DNA from: Cytophagales bacterium
GTDB taxonomy: Bacteria; Bacteroidota; Bacteroidia; Cytophagales; Thermoflexibacteraceae
Length of the DNA: 64,000 nt
Reading direction: 5' to 3'
NCBI GenBank assembly: GCA_004294445.1
Contig: REAZ01000017.1
Span: forward strand, 124,001 to 188,000
Shown in pieces: positions 18,353 to 27,285 of this stretch (within the stretch, counting starts at the first letter, position 1; each line of letters begins with the position of its first letter). The position numbers and the translations under genes were made by a program. The notes beneath the pieces were generated by a model. It was not told the DNA's origin and ran no database searches. It saw only the letters and a program-made list of their open reading frames with translations.

Positions 18353-20509
18353 ATGAAATATATTTTAAATATCTTATTTATTTTTCTTACAAATCAGATA
18401 ATGGCAGATTTTTTAAAGCCTGTAATTATCAGAAATAATACAGAGGACTTTAGCTTATTACCATTTGTAGAAGTTTTACCTAATCCTCAAGAAAATCTTA
18501 CCTTTGAAGAGGCTTCTTCGCAAGAATACCATGCCAAATTTATGCCTTATAACAAGCAAATCGGGCTTTTTCCTGATAAAAATGTGGCTTGGGTACGTTT
18601 TACGCTTACCAATGACAGCAAAGCTGATGATTGGCTGTTGGATTTTGGTTCGAATTACGATTCTATGACATTGTACAGCATTGATAATGAGCAAAAAGTG
18701 ACGGTATATACCCAAAGTTCTCAAACAGCTACTACCCAAATAGTAAAGTATTATGGTATTGCTAATTATTTGCCATTAGATATTCATCAAAAAGCAACAA
18801 ATACATATTACCTAAGACTACAGCTCTATAAAAATATTGTGCTACAAAACAAGGGAACCTTCAAAGGATCGCATAACATCATTGTTCAGCCAGAAAATAT
18901 CGTAAAAAACGATTTTGAACAACGTAAATACTTGGGTAGTGCTTATACAGCTATTTATCTGATAATGACCTTTTATATTTTTGTACTGTTTATATACTTT
19001 AGGGATAAAAGTTACTTGTATTTCTCCTTAATGCTATTTTCGACCGCATTGATGAGTCTTTTCCCTTTAGACACTTTTTGTGCTTTTTTTGGACTAAATA
19101 AGGTACAAGAAAGTTATCTTTATTTTTTCTCCTTCCTTCTACCATGTTTTTTTTTACTCCTTTTTGCTCGTTCTTATTTATTATTGTCGCATTATACGCC
19201 TATTTGGGATAGGATAATTATAGGATTGCTTGCACTTGTTACGCTTTATTGGCTACTCGCCCTATTTAATGTATGGGTAATAATATTAGGTTTATCTATT
19301 ATAGTATGTGCTATTTTTGTCGTGCTGTTTGCTGGTATAGTTGTGGTAACTAAAGGCTATAAACCTGCAAGATATTTTTTAATGGCAAATATTTTTTATT
19401 TATTAGGTTGGACACTTACTATATTAACAGCCTTTAATATTATTGGATCCAGATCTCTTGCGATCAATGGTCGTTCTATTGGTGGCATTTTCCAGATACT
19501 TTTATTTGCTGTGGGCTTGCTTTACCGCCTCGAAGAAATGCGCAAAGAAATAGAAACAGGAAAAGAAGAAAGGCAGAAAATGATAGAAACGCAAAACGAA
19601 CGATTGGAAAAAGAGGTAACAGCACGCACAAGTGAACTACAAGCAAGTGAAGAAGAACTTCGCCAGAACATGGAAGAATTAGAAACTAATCAGGAAGTCA
19701 TTAAAAATCAAAGAGATAGATTAGAAAAAGCCTTTGAAGAATTGGAAGGTAAAAACTTGCGCATTACAGACAGTATTCGCTATGCAAAGCGCATACAAGG
19801 TGCTGTATTGCCACATGAAGACGTACTAAAAAATAATTTTGAAGAACATTTGCTTATTTTTCGCCCAAAAGATGTGGTTTCTGGTGATTTTTATTGGTAT
19901 GATGAAGTAGCAGAAAGAAAATTTTTGGCGGTGGTAGATTGTACGGGGCATGGTGTACCCGGTGCCTTTATGAGCATGATTGGAAATACATTATTAGATG
20001 AAATTATTAATACAAAACATATTTTTGAGCCGCATTTGATTTTAGACCAACTGCATAAAAGTATCATTGCAGCATTGGGAAGCGAAGGTGGACATTTGCA
20101 AGACGGAATGGACGTTGCGCTGTGCTGCATACAAGCACAAGAAAATAATAAATTCTTAGTAAAATATAGTGGCGCAAAAAGACCTATTTTCTACTTCTCG
20201 AATGGCGAACTAAAAGAGGCGGCGGGAACTAAAAAGTCTATTGGACAAACCAATGCCGCCGCCTATTTTGAACTGCACACTTTTTTGATGAATAAGGGAG
20301 ATATTATTTATTTGACTACTGACGGAGTTACAGATATTATCAATTCCAAAAGACAAAGACTTGGTAGTAAGCACTTTAAAGAAATGCTTGTTCAAAATGC
20401 TTATTTACCACTTGCCATTCAAAAAGAAGCATTTTTACAAGAGTTGGACTCTTTCCAAGAAAATACCGAGCAGAGAGATGATATTCTATTTTTGGCAGTA
20501 AAACTATAA
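18353..20509 (+). CDS. 7TMR-DISM sensor with SpoIIE-type PP2C serine/threonine phosphatase
   Basis: 718 residues from the ATG at 18353. This start gives a signal peptide (MKYILNILFIFLTNQIMA); an ATG 57 bases upstream would hide it. Order: extracytoplasmic 7TMR-DISMED2-like jelly roll (about 20-180), seven membrane segments (about 195-385), a coiled coil (about 395-480) containing SEEELRQNMEELETNQE, then the SpoIIE/PP2C domain (about 480-718) with VVSGDFYW, VVDCTGHGVPGAFMS, and DGMDVALC metal-site motifs. It probably senses an external ligand and dephosphorylates a protein, for example an anti-sigma antagonist. No partner switching genes are adjacent. It converges on the sugar dehydrogenase gene with a 2-base gap. 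Confidence 0.9.
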   Translation: MKYILNILFIFLTNQIMADFLKPVIIRNNTEDFSLLPFVEVLPNPQENLTFEEASSQEYHAKFMPYNKQIGLFPDKNVAWVRFTLTNDSKADDWLLDFGSNYDSMTLYSIDNEQKVTVYTQSSQTATTQIVKYYGIANYLPLDIHQKATNTYYLRLQLYKNIVLQNKGTFKGSHNIIVQPENIVKNDFEQRKYLGSAYTAIYLIMTFYIFVLFIYFRDKSYLYFSLMLFSTALMSLFPLDTFCAFFGLNKVQESYLYFFSFLLPCFFLLLFARSYLLLSHYTPIWDRIIIGLLALVTLYWLLALFNVWVIILGLSIIVCAIFVVLFAGIVVVTKGYKPARYFLMANIFYLLGWTLTILTAFNIIGSRSLAINGRSIGGIFQILLFAVGLLYRLEEMRKEIETGKEERQKMIETQNERLEKEVTARTSELQASEEELRQNMEELETNQEVIKNQRDRLEKAFEELEGKNLRITDSIRYAKRIQGAVLPHEDVLKNNFEEHLLIFRPKDVVSGDFYWYDEVAERKFLAVVDCTGHGVPGAFMSMIGNTLLDEIINTKHIFEPHLILDQLHKSIIAALGSEGGHLQDGMDVALCCIQAQENNKFLVKYSGAKRPIFYFSNGELKEAAGTKKSIGQTNAAAYFELHTFLMNKGDIIYLTTDGVTDIINSKRQRLGSKHFKEMLVQNAYLPLAIQKEAFLQELDSFQENTEQRDDILFLAVKL

Positions 20510-20511
20510 GT

Positions 20512-21759
20512 TTATAATCTCGCAGTTACTAACTCCTTGTCTAAAAATGATTTAATATCATATACAATAGTCTGTTCATGCTTTAGCGGCAGCAAATCTA
20601 TCCCTTTGAACTCCTTGTGGGCAACTGCTAAAACAATGGCACTATACTGTTTATCAGGGTTTTGTATCAAATTTATGCCGTATTCGTGCTTTACTTCCTC
20701 CGCACCTGCCCATGGGTCATACACCTCTACGTTTGCCCCAAAATCTTGGAGTTCGGAAATGACATCTATTACTTTAGAATTGCGAATATCGGGGCAGTTT
20801 TCCTTGAAAGTAATGCCAAGCACCAAAATTGGGGCAGTTTTGATGTTCATTCCTTGTTGAATCATCAGTTTTATGACTTTGCCTGCAATAAAAATACCCA
20901 TATCATCATTAATCCTTCGCCCTGCCAAAATCACTTGGGGGTGATAGCCCAAACTTTCCGCCTTATGTGTGAGATAATACGGGTCGACTCCTATGCAATG
21001 CCCGCCAACAAGCCCTGGGCTAAAAGGTAGAAAGTTCCATTTGGTACGTGCCGCCTCCAATACTTGTCCTGTGTCTAAGCCCATACGGTCAAAAATCAGC
21101 GCCAATTCATTTACAAAAGCGATATTAATATCACGTTGGGCGTTTTCAATTACTTTTGCAGCTTCTGCCACCTTGATAGATGGGGCAAGATGCGTGCCTG
21201 CGGTGATGATAGATCCGTATAACTCATTGATTTTCTGTGCTATTTCGGGCGTGCTTCCGCTTACCACTTTCTTAATTTTGGGTAAGTTGTGTTGCTTATC
21301 CCCAGGGTTAATGCGTTCGGGAGAATAGCCGCAGAAAAAGTCTTGGTTAAATTTTAGTCCGCTATGTTTTTCCAAAATTGGCACGCAGTCTTCTTCCGTA
21401 CAACCCGGATAAACAGTAGATTCATAGACCACTATGTCATTCTTTTTCAATACTTTGCCTACTGTTTCGCTTGCCCTGAGCAGAGGCGTAAGGTCGGGCT
21501 TTTTCGCCTTATCTACAGGGGTAGGCACAGTAACAATGAATACCGTAGCCGATTTCAAATCTTCGGCTTCATGGCTGAAAGACAAGTATTTAGAGAGAGA
21601 AAGCTCTTCAGAAGTAACTTCCAAGGTATGGTCGTTGCCTTTTCTGAGTTCTGCTATCCTATCTTTGTTGATGTCAAAACCTATGACCTCATGCTTTTTT
21701 CCAAATTCAACGGCTAAGGGCAAGCCTACATAGCCGAGTCCGATAATTGCTATTTTCAT
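20512..21759 (-). CDS. Nucleotide-sugar dehydrogenase (UDP-GlcNAc/GalNAc or UDP-glucose 6-dehydrogenase type)
   Basis: 415 residues. N-terminal Rossmann motif IGLGYVGLP (residues 6-14), VTVPTP, the ESTVYPGCTE loop, and the catalytic Cys in GGHCIGVDP (C255). The overall pattern is of the VipA/TviB/WbpO group, which oxidises UDP-N-acetylhexosamine to the uronic acid in two NAD-dependent steps. It makes sugars for capsule or exopolysaccharide. Its start overlaps the rfbB stop by 4 bases (ATGA), so the two are translationally coupled. Confidence 0.9.
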   Translation of the reverse strand: MKIAIIGLGYVGLPLAVEFGKKHEVIGFDINKDRIAELRKGNDHTLEVTSEELSLSKYLSFSHEAEDLKSATVFIVTVPTPVDKAKKPDLTPLLRASETVGKVLKKNDIVVYESTVYPGCTEEDCVPILEKHSGLKFNQDFFCGYSPERINPGDKQHNLPKIKKVVSGSTPEIAQKINELYGSIITAGTHLAPSIKVAEAAKVIENAQRDINIAFVNELALIFDRMGLDTGQVLEAARTKWNFLPFSPGLVGGHCIGVDPYYLTHKAESLGYHPQVILAGRRINDDMGIFIAGKVIKLMIQQGMNIKTAPILVLGITFKENCPDIRNSKVIDVISELQDFGANVEVYDPWAGAEEVKHEYGINLIQNPDKQYSAIVLAVAHKEFKGIDLLPLKHEQTIVYDIKSFLDKELVTARL

Positions 21760-22769
21760 ATATTATATTTTTCCAAATACCATTCCACAGTTTTTAAAAT
21801 TCCTGATTCAAAATTTTCTTCTGCCTTCCAGCCAAGTTCCGTTTCTATCTTTGTGGCATCTATGGCATAGCGAAGGTCATGCCCTGCCCTATCTTTTACG
21901 AAGGTGATAAAAGATTTATAAGATTGATTATTAAGCGGTTTTTTGCTGTCCAAAATTTCACATATCGTATTGACTATGTAGAGGTTATTGCGTTCATTTC
22001 GCCCGCCAATGTTGTAGGTTTCCCCTACCCTACCCGCGTGGTAAACTAAGTCTATTCCCTTGCAATGGTCAAGAACATAGAGCCAGTCTCTCACGTTTTT
22101 GCCATCTCCGTAGATAGGAATCGGTTGCTTTCTAAGTGCTTTGCGAATGATGACGGGAATGAGTTTTTCATCATGCTGTTTTGCTCCGTAATTATTTGAA
22201 CAGTTGGTAGTTAGCACATTCATACCGTAAGTATGATGATAGCTTCTCACTATCATATCGCTTGATGCTTTTGAGGCACTGTAGGGGCTATTTGGGCTAT
22301 AAGGCGTTGATTCTGTGAATAATCCTGTTTCGCCAAGCGTGCCATATACCTCATCAGTAGAAATATGGTGAAAGCGACATTCTTCGTAGCCTCTCTTGTG
22401 CTGAAAGGGAGCATCTATCCAATGCTTTCGAGCCACGTCCAGCAGCGTAAAAGTACCATAAATATTAGTTTGTATGAAAGAATCGGGGCGGGAAATAGAG
22501 TTATCAACATGAGATTCTGCCGCAAAATGGATAACCCCTCGAATGTCGTGTTTCTGAAAAATATTTTCAATTAGTTTTCTATCGCAAATATCACCTTGCA
22601 CAAATTCATAGTTTGCCTTAGCCCCTATTTCTTTGAGGTTTTCCAAATTTCCAGCATAGGTGAGCAAATCCAAATTAATAATTTGATTATCAGGATATTT
22701 CTCGATAAAATATGGCACAAAATTACTTCCAATAAAGCCTGCACCCCCTGTGATAAGTATTGATTTCAT
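21756..22769 (-). CDS. rfbB: dTDP-glucose 4,6-dehydratase
   Basis: 337 residues. ITGGAGFIGSNFV at the N-terminus, the HFAAESHVDNSI segment, the STDEVYG Thr-Asp-Glu triplet and the catalytic YSASK motif, all in the family positions. It makes dTDP-4-keto-6-deoxyglucose for deoxysugars. The next gene is the nucleotide-sugar dehydrogenase, overlapping by 4 bases. rfbA, rfbC and rfbD are not in the window. Confidence 0.93.
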   Translation of the reverse strand: MKSILITGGAGFIGSNFVPYFIEKYPDNQIINLDLLTYAGNLENLKEIGAKANYEFVQGDICDRKLIENIFQKHDIRGVIHFAAESHVDNSISRPDSFIQTNIYGTFTLLDVARKHWIDAPFQHKRGYEECRFHHISTDEVYGTLGETGLFTESTPYSPNSPYSASKASSDMIVRSYHHTYGMNVLTTNCSNNYGAKQHDEKLIPVIIRKALRKQPIPIYGDGKNVRDWLYVLDHCKGIDLVYHAGRVGETYNIGGRNERNNLYIVNTICEILDSKKPLNNQSYKSFITFVKDRAGHDLRYAIDATKIETELGWKAEENFESGILKTVEWYLEKYNI

Positions 22770-22864
22770 ATAAAAAAATAGTTATGAGTTTTTAGTTATG
22801 AGTTAGAAATTTGTTCCCGCTGTTCAAACGGTGTGCTACTGTTAAAAATTAATAGCTTGTCATT

Positions 22865-24388
22865 TTAATTTATCTTATTACTTAAATCTTTTAAAATGTC
22901 CTCTACGTATTCCCTTGAATTAGAGAGTCTTGGCACTTTGTTTTGCCCGCCCAGCTTGCCTCGTTTTCGCATCCATTCATAGAAAGTTCCCTGCGAAGTA
23001 GCATGAACAGTAGGCATTACTAAGGCAATATCCATGTAGCGTTTTGCGTCATAATCCGAATTGACCTGACGCAAGGTCGAATCCAATGTATGTACGAAAT
23101 TTTCTAAGCTATCGGGCTGCTTCCTGAACTCAATAATCCACTCATGCCCTCCCTTATTGCCTAATTCCAAAAAAATAGGAGCAGCAGTGTAGTCATTCAC
23201 CATAGCATTCGTAGCTTGGCAGGCTTTTTCTATCGCTGCATCTGCATTTTCTACCACGACTTCCTCCCCGAAAGCATTGATAAAGTGCTTGGTGCGCCCT
23301 GTAATCTTGATGCGATACGGAGAAAGAGAAGTAAAACGCACAGTATCACCAATTTTGTACCGCCAAAGTCCTGCATTTGTCGAGATGACAATGGCGTAAT
23401 TTTTCCCTATTTCTACTTCGTGTAGTTCCAGCGTTTTAGGGTACTCACTATCAAACTCTTCCATTGGGATAAACTCATAATAAACGCCGTAGTCTAGCAT
23501 GAGCAACAATTCATCTGAATTTTTATTGTCTTGGATACCAAAAAAACCCTCTGAAGCATTATATATTTCCATATAATTCATTGTTTCCAAAGGGATTAGA
23601 TTTTTAAAAAGAGTTTTGTACGGAGCAAAAGATACTGCCCCATGAAAAAACACTTCTAAGTTTTCCCACACTTCGCCAATGTGCTTTTTGCCTGTTATTT
23701 CTAAAATGCGTTGAATAATTACAATAGTCCATGTAGGTACGCCCGAAATCACCGTAACATTTTCTTTGATAGTTGTTTGGGCTATTTTTTCAATTTTTTC
23801 TTCCCATTTGTCCATCAGGGCTATGTCCAAACTTGGGGTACGCAAAAATTCAGCCCAAATTGGCAAGTTTTTCATCAGTAAAGCAGAAATATCGCCATAA
23901 TAGGAATTTGGATTCAGATGATTTTGCTGAAAACTGCCGCCAATACCCAAATTTTTACCCTGAAAGATTTTGGTATCGGGATAATTATTTACGTACAAGC
24001 AAAGCAAATCTTTCCCACATTTGTAATGACATTCTTCTAATGCTTCTTCAGATACGGGAATAAATTTGCTTCGAGCATTGGTAGTACCCGAAGACTTGGA
24101 AAAACGTGAGATTTCAGAAGCCCAAAGTAAGTTTTGCTCTCCCCGCATCATGCGTTCTATGTACGGAAAAAGTTGTTCATAAGTAATGACAGGTACATTT
24201 TGCTTAAATTGCGTTCTATTACTGATGTCTTTGTAGCCATATTTCCTTCCCCATTCAGTATTTTTTGCATGGTTGATTAGGTATCTGAACAACTCCTCTT
24301 GTACATCATGCGGACTTAGCATGAAACGTTCTATTTGGCTAAATCTACGTTTCATTAGCCAAGTCATTAGTGCGTTTAACCACTCCAT
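22865..24388 (-). CDS. GH3 family acyl-adenylating protein
   Basis: 507 residues. The ATP/AMP-binding signature SKSSGTTNARSKFIPVS (about residues 92-108) and the later YNASEGFFG and YRIKITGRTKHFINAFGEE segments are those of the GH3 branch of the ANL superfamily. Plant GH3 enzymes join amino acids to jasmonate or auxin; the substrates of the common Bacteroidota homologues are not known. It stands alone, with 95 bases to rfbB downstream. A perfect minus-strand -7 box (TAATTTTG, 24445-24438) lies 50 bases upstream of its start. Confidence 0.88.
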   Translation of the reverse strand: MEWLNALMTWLMKRRFSQIERFMLSPHDVQEELFRYLINHAKNTEWGRKYGYKDISNRTQFKQNVPVITYEQLFPYIERMMRGEQNLLWASEISRFSKSSGTTNARSKFIPVSEEALEECHYKCGKDLLCLYVNNYPDTKIFQGKNLGIGGSFQQNHLNPNSYYGDISALLMKNLPIWAEFLRTPSLDIALMDKWEEKIEKIAQTTIKENVTVISGVPTWTIVIIQRILEITGKKHIGEVWENLEVFFHGAVSFAPYKTLFKNLIPLETMNYMEIYNASEGFFGIQDNKNSDELLLMLDYGVYYEFIPMEEFDSEYPKTLELHEVEIGKNYAIVISTNAGLWRYKIGDTVRFTSLSPYRIKITGRTKHFINAFGEEVVVENADAAIEKACQATNAMVNDYTAAPIFLELGNKGGHEWIIEFRKQPDSLENFVHTLDSTLRQVNSDYDAKRYMDIALVMPTVHATSQGTFYEWMRKRGKLGGQNKVPRLSNSREYVEDILKDLSNKIN

Positions 24389-24551
24389 TTTACTAAGATT
24401 ATAAATTTAACTATGCCGTTTATTGGTAATTCAATTTCAAAATTATACAAAAAATTACAACTTTGAACTTTTAAATATCAAACTTTATAGGATAGTGCCA
24501 TTAGGATAAACAGATTGGGCATACTTGGCATTTAAAGTTAGCATATTTTTG

Positions 24552-24559
24552 TATCTTTG
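24552..24559 (+). promoter_or_regulatory. -7 promoter element of the metallo-beta-lactamase gene
   Basis: Perfect TATCTTTG. The upstream element is less clear (CTTG at 24524-24527, 24 bases away, or TTTA at 24531-24534, 17 bases away). The coding start is at 24608. Confidence 0.5.
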
Positions 24560-24607
24560 CCCCCATGATAGATTTATAGGAAGCGAATATAAAAAAGCAT
24601 TTAATCC

Positions 24608-25369
24608 ATGAAAGTAATTATCTTAGGCACAGGGACTTCGCAGGGTGTACCCGTTATTGCTTGTGAGTGTAAAATTTGTAAGTCATTGGATTTCAGAGAT
24701 AAAAGGCTAAGAGTTTCTGTTTATATCCAAGTTGGGCATCAGCACCTTGTCATAGATACGGGTCCCGATTTTCGCCAGCAAATGCTCCGAGCGAACATTC
24801 ATCAGTTGGATGCCGTCCTATTTACCCACGAGCATAAAGACCACATTGCAGGGCTTGATGATGTGCGTGCCTTCAATTTTAAGTATAGCAAAGATATGCC
24901 CGTATATGCCCGAAAACAAGTAGCCGAGAAAATTCAAAAAGAATATGACTATATCTTTGCCGAGTCCAAATACCCCGGTATTCCAAGAGTAGATTTGCAG
25001 CTTATTGAAAATCAAATATTTAAGATAGAAAATCTCTCTATTACGCCCATCGAGGTCATGCACCATAAATTACCCGTTTTTGGCTTTCGTATCGGAGATT
25101 TTACCTATATTACCGATGCAAAAACCATTGCAGAAAGCGAAATAGAAAAAATGAAAGGCACTAAAACACTTGTTATCAATGCTTTGAGGAAAGAAGAGCA
25201 TATCTCCCATTTTAATTTAGCTGAGGCATTGGCAATGATAGAAAGAGTGAAACCACAAAAAGCCTACCTAACGCACCTAAGCCACAATATGGGGCTGCAC
25301 AAGGATGTTTCCAAAGAACTCCCCCCAAATGTTGCCTTAGCATACGACGGGCTTGAGTTATACCTATAA
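24608..25369 (+). CDS. MBL-fold metallo-hydrolase, PhnP-like
   Basis: 253 residues. An N-terminal Cys cluster CECKIC (19-24), IDTGPDFRQQ (49-58) and the metal motif THEHKDH (73-79; H74, H76, D78, H79), then later His ligands (MHHKLP, HLSHNMGLH). The architecture is that of the PhnP phosphodiesterase group. Substrate unknown; the common Bacteroidota version is a core housekeeping gene. The downstream His-rich gene follows after 53 bases. Confidence 0.88.
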   Translation: MKVIILGTGTSQGVPVIACECKICKSLDFRDKRLRVSVYIQVGHQHLVIDTGPDFRQQMLRANIHQLDAVLFTHEHKDHIAGLDDVRAFNFKYSKDMPVYARKQVAEKIQKEYDYIFAESKYPGIPRVDLQLIENQIFKIENLSITPIEVMHHKLPVFGFRIGDFTYITDAKTIAESEIEKMKGTKTLVINALRKEEHISHFNLAEALAMIERVKPQKAYLTHLSHNMGLHKDVSKELPPNVALAYDGLELYL

Positions 25370-25422
25370 GTCTAACTAAAAAAAGATACAAAGCTCTTCA
25401 TTGAGGCATAAAAAGACAAAAA

Positions 25423-25893
25423 ATGATGGAAGTAAGCTATACAGAAGACCTAATTTTAAAATTAGTGGAACAGTTTAGAACAAAAAAACTATCGAAAGAA
25501 GATTGGACTCATCATGCTCACCTAATAGTTGCGGTTTGGCACATTAAAAATTATGATTTCTTTGAAGCCGTGTGCCGTCTGAAATCAGGCATAATCCTCT
25601 TGAATGATTTTCATCAGACTGAAAATACGAGTAAAAGTGGCTATCATGAAACCATCACTATTTTTTGGGCAAACGCCATAAAGTTGTATATTTCTATGTT
25701 TAGAGAGTTGCCGTTGGAGCAACTTGTGAACAATTTTTTAACATCTAATTTGTCTAATAAAGACATCTTATTCAAATTCTATGATAGAGCTAATCTAATG
25801 ACCGCAAATTTGAGAACAATCTATGAAGCACCCATGCTTAAGGAACTTAATGAGCTTGCAGTTAGGGACATACTCACAGAGAACCCTCACTAA
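25423..25893 (+). CDS. Conserved His-rich protein of unknown function
   Basis: 156 residues, soluble, probably all helical. Conserved-looking motifs DWTHHAHLIVAVWH (residues 27-40) and SGYHETIT (72-79) place several His and one Glu as possible metal ligands. I do not recognise a named family. It follows the MBL gene in the same direction and is separated from hmgA by a promoter, so it is not part of the tyrosine operon. Confidence 0.65.
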   Translation: MMEVSYTEDLILKLVEQFRTKKLSKEDWTHHAHLIVAVWHIKNYDFFEAVCRLKSGIILLNDFHQTENTSKSGYHETITIFWANAIKLYISMFRELPLEQLVNNFLTSNLSNKDILFKFYDRANLMTANLRTIYEAPMLKELNELAVRDILTENPH

Positions 25894-25950
25894 GTAAATT
25901 TTGACTTATGGACAAAAAGGCAAGGCTTTGAAATAATATTTTAACAAAAC

Positions 25951-25966
25951 TATTGATATATCAATA
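25951..25966. promoter_or_regulatory. 16-bp palindromic operator candidate upstream of hmgA
   Basis: TATTGATATATCAATA is a perfect palindrome and covers the -33 region (ATTG) of the hmgA promoter. Its size and form fit a dimeric MarR/TetR-type repressor site. No regulator gene is adjacent. Confidence 0.5.
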
Positions 25967-25985
25967 CGCTATTTTATTACCTTTG
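25952..25985 (+). promoter_or_regulatory. Promoter of hmgA-fahA
   Basis: ATTG at 25952-25955, 22 bases, and a perfect -7 box TACCTTTG at 25978-25985. The leader to the hmgA start is about 125 bases. Confidence 0.55.
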
Positions 25986-26115
25986 TTTTGTGGGAAAATT
26001 GATATAAGATTGCAGAAAAAGTGTTTGAAGGCAAGACTTCCATTGCCCGAATTATCAATCTTTTATCAAAAGAAATGACATTTGAAAATGAATAAATTAA
26101 TAAATAAAAATTACC

Positions 26116-27273
26116 ATGCCAATCTATCATAAATTAGGTAAAATTCCGCAAAAACGGCATACTCAGTTTCGCAAAGCAGATGGAGGTCTTTACTACGAAC
26201 AGTTATTTGGCACTATCGGTTTTGATGGTATGTCATCGCTTTTATACCAAGTCCATCGCCCAACAATGGTGAAAGAAATTTTATCAGAAACCAATGTAGC
26301 TCCCAAAATTGCGATTGAAAAAGGCATAAAAGCCCGCTTATTAAAAGGATTTGAAGTAAAACCTGAAAACGATTTTCTTGAAAGTCGTATCCCGCTTTTG
26401 GTCAATGCTGATATTCATATTGGTTTGGCAGCACCACAAAAATCGCTTCGCAACTATTTTTATAAAAACGTGGATGCTGATGAAATGCTTTTTATTCATC
26501 AAGGTTCAGGTACATTACGAACCCAATTAGGCAATATTCCCTTTGAATATGGCGACTATTTAATCATTCCGAGGGGCATGATTTATCAAATAGATTTTGA
26601 CACGGCACAAAATCGCATTTTGTATGCTGAAAGTTTTCACCCGATATATACGCCCAAAAGATACCGAAATTATTTTGGACAACTCTTAGAACATTCGCCT
26701 TTTTGTGAGCGTGATTTGAAGCTGCCACAAGACCTTGAAACATATAATGAAAAAGGAGATTTCATTATGAAAATCAAAAAACAAGGTGTTTTATATGAAA
26801 TACTGTACCCTACGCACCCTTTTGATGTGGTTGGGTGGGACGGTTATAATTTCCCCTACGGTTTTTCAATTCACAATTTTGAACCCATCACAGGGCGTGT
26901 GCATCAGCCGCCACCCGTTCATCAAACTTTTGAAACAAAGGCGTTTGTTATCTGTTCGTTTGTGCCACGCCTGTACGATTATCACCCCCTCAGTATTCCT
27001 GCCCCCTACAACCATTCAAACATCGATAGCGATGAAATGATATATTATGTGGACGGTGATTTTATGAGCCGTAATAATATTGAGAAAGGGCATATTACAT
27101 TGCACCCAAGCGGTATTCCGCACGGACCTGCCCCAGGTGCGTATGAGAGAAGTATTGGGAAAATAAAAACAGAGGAATTGGCAGTAATGATTGATACTTT
27201 CCGACCTTTGCAAGTAACAGAAGAGGCTCTGAAAATTGATGATGGGAAATATTATCAATCATGGTTGGAGTAG
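26116..27273 (+). CDS. hmgA: Homogentisate 1,2-dioxygenase
   Basis: 385 residues, the shorter Bacteroidota form of the cupin dioxygenase. The N-terminus YHKLGKIPQKRHTQFRK and the iron-binding C-terminal cupin (HPSGIPHGPAPGAYE, with His and Glu ligands) are recognisable. It opens the ring of homogentisate to maleylacetoacetate in tyrosine/phenylalanine breakdown. fahA follows after 12 bases in one operon. Maleylacetoacetate isomerase and 4-hydroxyphenylpyruvate dioxygenase are not in the window. Confidence 0.93.
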   Translation: MPIYHKLGKIPQKRHTQFRKADGGLYYEQLFGTIGFDGMSSLLYQVHRPTMVKEILSETNVAPKIAIEKGIKARLLKGFEVKPENDFLESRIPLLVNADIHIGLAAPQKSLRNYFYKNVDADEMLFIHQGSGTLRTQLGNIPFEYGDYLIIPRGMIYQIDFDTAQNRILYAESFHPIYTPKRYRNYFGQLLEHSPFCERDLKLPQDLETYNEKGDFIMKIKKQGVLYEILYPTHPFDVVGWDGYNFPYGFSIHNFEPITGRVHQPPPVHQTFETKAFVICSFVPRLYDYHPLSIPAPYNHSNIDSDEMIYYVDGDFMSRNNIEKGHITLHPSGIPHGPAPGAYERSIGKIKTEELAVMIDTFRPLQVTEEALKIDDGKYYQSWLE

Positions 27274-27285
27274 TTTTAAAAAACA

